Assembly (NCBI RefSeq): GCF_029689925.1
Contig: NZ_CP121445.1
Span: 5,006,501 to 5,070,500 of the forward strand
Reading direction: 5' to 3'
DNA length: 64,000 nt
From: Anaerocolumna sp. AGMB13025
GTDB taxonomy: Bacteria > Bacillota > Clostridia > Lachnospirales > Lachnospiraceae
This document shows, one piece after another, positions 63,269-64,000 of the stretch. The position numbers and the translations under genes were made by a program. The notes below the pieces were generated by a model that saw only the letters and a list, made by a program, of their open reading frames with translations, was not told the DNA's origin and ran no database searches. The stretch's first letter is position 1; the number at the start of each line of letters is the position of its first letter.

Positions 63269-64000
63269 TTACGCCCTACTATATTTTAAGACGCCTTTGC
63301 CGTCAACGCATGTAATTTCAGCCAAAGCTCCGTTTATCAGGGTCATCTGGGGGGCTTTATGTCCAATATCGGCATCTAATATAATGGGGACTTTTAGCTT
63401 ATCAAGAATGGATAAAACCGCTTCTTTATAGGTTATTTCGCTTTCTTCCGAAAAAAAAGCCGGTCTTCCAAATACAAAGCCTTTCGCCGTATCAAACCAT
63501 CCAGCCTCCAAAAGCTGCCACAGTCCTCTGGTCAATGCCTCTGCATTTAAGGAATAGCTCTCTAAGTACCACAGTATTCCATCGTTTTTATATTTGTTAA
63601 TAAAATCCACGGTTTTATCATACTTTGTACCAACGAGATTTAGTAATACATCCAAACAGCCCCCAAGGAGTCTTCCAGCCATACGAATGTCCTTTTCACC
63701 CGTTATATTGCGCCAGTAAACATCCTTATCTAAAACATAGCCTTCCAACCCTGTAATACGGTCATAATAACCGTCTTCATAACGGTCGAAACTGGTCTGT
63801 ACAATATTCTTGCCTTCCATAAGAGCCAGATTGTTTTCTAATGCTTTATGCCAGCCTTCCATGCCAAAATCATTAAAGTTACAGCCATAAATCGTTGCCA
63901 TATCACAGTTTGTAGTAATCGTAAAGGTTAGCCCTGTATTATCGGAAAAGCCTTGTATCCAGGAGGGTTTTGACCGAATTACATTAAAATCCAAATAGGG
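63269..64000 (-). CDS. LD-carboxypeptidase-like (S66) protein, partial, runs off right edge
   Basis: 243 residues are visible. The frame stays open to base 64000, so the N-terminus is missing and the TTG at 63994 is not a believable start. S66 features are the segment KPSWIQGFSDNTGL around the expected nucleophile loop, AGRLLGGCLDVLLNLVGT, GILWYLESYSLNAEALTRGLWQL, KGFVFGRPAF and the final IILDADIGHKAPQMTLINGA. Members cleave the L,D-peptide bond of tetrapeptides in cell-wall recycling or act as MccF-type immunity proteins. The context does not tell which. Confidence 0.85.
   Translation of the reverse strand, partial: PYLDFNVIRSKPSWIQGFSDNTGLTFTITTNCDMATIYGCNFNDFGMEGWHKALENNLALMEGKNIVQTSFDRYEDGYYDRITGLEGYVLDKDVYWRNITGEKDIRMAGRLLGGCLDVLLNLVGTKYDKTVDFINKYKNDGILWYLESYSLNAEALTRGLWQLLEAGWFDTAKGFVFGRPAFFSEESEITYKEAVLSILDKLKVPIILDADIGHKAPQMTLINGALAEITCVDGKGVLKYSRA

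Overview
The window looks like a chromosomal segment of an anaerobic, low-GC Firmicute, most likely a member of the Lachnospiraceae (Clostridium/Lachnoclostridium/Anaerocolumna type). Pointers are the low GC content with strong AGGAGG ribosome sites, rubredoxin, an archaeal-type AspRS-GatCAB operon under a T-box, an agr-type quorum-sensing locus, a FliK-like flagellar protein and GltBD. The genus is inference.

Region 1 (1-3300, minus strand) holds the 3' part of a large FAD/iron-sulfur oxidoreductase gene (cut by the left edge) and a hypB-like GTPase. Region 2 (3308-26394, all minus strand) is a trans-acyltransferase polyketide cluster. Read in transcription order it has an acyl-AMP ligase, a free ACP, a phosphopantetheinyl transferase, a type II thioesterase, PKS1 (FAAL-ACP-KS-KR-ACP), PKS2 (KS-degenerate KR-ACP), an ACP+AT pair, a second phosphopantetheinyl transferase, and then a complete hydroxymalonyl-ACP cassette: acyl-CoA dehydrogenase, EtfB, EtfA, 3-hydroxyacyl dehydrogenase, a second ACP+AT pair and an FkbH-like glyceryl loader. 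An SDR follows. Neither PKS has an integrated AT or a terminal thioesterase. No O-methyltransferase is present, so the predicted special extender is hydroxymalonyl-ACP.

Region 3 (26755-35911) carries an oleate hydratase on the plus strand. Next comes a TetR-controlled minus-strand operon of three membrane proteins, including a fusion of a VTT/DedA-type membrane domain to a condensation-like acyltransferase, with two matching palindromic operators. It ends with a complete agr locus (LytTR regulator, GHKL kinase, AgrD, AgrB). Region 4 (36422-45600) holds lgt, hsmA, rubredoxin, a small conserved-looking protein, fRMsr (msrC), a left-handed beta-helix protein, topoisomerase III, DegV, a LUD-domain protein and an unlisted 50-residue membrane peptide. 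Region 5 (45602-64000) is core metabolism: glyA, gltD-gltB, a FliK-like protein, a PilZ protein, the aspS-gatC-gatA-gatB operon behind a T-box, an unknown membrane-anchored protein, and an LD-carboxypeptidase cut by the right edge.

The most unusual structure is a set of hairpin-plus-Shine-Dalgarno modules sitting at fixed distance before start codons. Family A (before the acyl-CoA dehydrogenase, the second AT, agrD, a small protein at 38502 and, more divergently, PKS1) places a 6-bp stem 14 nt before ATG in the three best cases; the stem sequence changes with both arms still pairing. Family B (before the beta-helix protein and gatB) places a 9-bp stem exactly 17 nt before ATG, with two compensatory base-pair changes and conserved flanks. 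These look like undescribed structured leader elements or mobile hairpin-RBS modules. They link the polyketide cluster with the quorum-sensing peptide gene.
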